From NCBI GenBank assembly GCA_963659365.1, contig CAVKTI010000011.1:1-44409 (forward strand): a stretch of DNA of 44,409 bases, given 5' to 3'. Origin of the DNA: W0P28-013 sp963659365. GTDB lineage: Bacteria; Bacteroidota; Bacteroidia; Bacteroidales; Paludibacteraceae. Within the stretch, counting starts at the first letter, position 1; each line of letters starts with the position of its first letter. Under the pieces are notes generated by a model. The model was not told the DNA's origin, made no database searches, and saw only the letters and a list, made by a program, of their open reading frames with translations. Position numbers and translations under genes: made by a program. Shown piece by piece: positions 44,231 through 44,409 of this stretch.

Positions 44231-44409
44231 TGCGAACAATTTTCGCGTCGTGCGGGATTGGTAATCCCATGCTCACTATATTTATAAGGATTTGCCATTC
44301 GTTTTTTTTGTTCATTTCTTTTGACGACCAAAAAAAAACGAACCAATTTTGCGAGTTAGCGAGCGCAAATGAAAACTCGTTTTCGATTTGCCGAGCGTGA
44401 GCAAAATCA
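44231..44409. other. Gene-free end of the window with an inverted repeat
   Basis: TTCGTTTTTTTT (44298-44309) and AAAAAAAACGAA (44331-44342) are a perfect 12-bp inverted pair, a possible ribH terminator on either strand. No ORF can be supported in the remaining bases. Confidence 0.5.

Overview
The window reads as a chromosome segment of a member of the Bacteroidota, most likely Bacteroidales. Promoters follow the Bacteroidota pattern (a -7 box TAnnTTTG, usually TACCTTTG, and no Shine-Dalgarno), lysine synthesis uses DapL, there is a BspA-like surface protein with a type-IX-secretion-like C-terminus, and DPP4, DnaA, AspS, MiaA and RibH look like those of this phylum. About 25 kb is chromosomal backbone; the left ~19 kb is an integrated element.

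Positions ~1 to 19,050 hold the element. At its right edge is an intact tRNA-Lys(CTT) gene (19049-19124, minus) whose 3' end faces the element, with a tyrosine recombinase gene beside it (17680-18876, minus). The left end is not resolved: no second copy of the tRNA 3' end is visible. The left arm holds small HTH proteins, a Dam-type adenine methyltransferase with a 19-copy tripeptide repeat, and a DUF6291-type protein likely involved in replication. After a strong terminator (3721-3753) and iteron-like repeats (3787-3836), one tightly packed block of 21 genes runs from 3888 to 16954. It has no terminase, portal, tail or baseplate gene. It encodes many small proteins with one or two membrane segments, a transglutaminase-like cysteine protein, a small very basic protein, a row of three beta-rich capsid candidates (two of them internally duplicated, as expected for double jelly-roll proteins), a lytic transglycosylase with an EF-hand-like loop, a 63-bp-repeat leucine-rich protein, a holin-like protein and a unimolecular-spanin-like lipoprotein. 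The best reading is a tailless, membrane-containing provirus, comparable in concept to FLiP (Finnlakeviridae), PM2 or PRD1, but with proteins I do not recognise and no visible packaging ATPase. Behind the block lie a ParE/RelE-type toxin with a very short partner, and a promoter-terminator pair enclosing ~175 nt without an ORF, a likely small RNA.

From 19210 to the end is chromosomal backbone: a sugar-nucleotide aminotransferase (DegT family), DPP4, a type II restriction-modification pair, a sugar transporter with a ROK glucokinase, aspS, a sirtuin, an SGNH hydrolase, a membrane LytTR regulator, dapL, pepD, a BspA-like LRR protein, a cell-wall amidase followed by an MlaD-like protein, dnaA, miaA, a TPR membrane protein and ribH.

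The backbone gaps are strange. Many are built from the same set of short degenerate words (agtagcaag, agaacatagac, a GGACGCAC palindrome, caacagttcaacgatt, caatcaactgatcaac, atttgaaattt and others), often in the same order and mostly oriented towards the next start codon. The same words occur at 273-433 and 632-965 but not in the 3.9-17 kb structural block.
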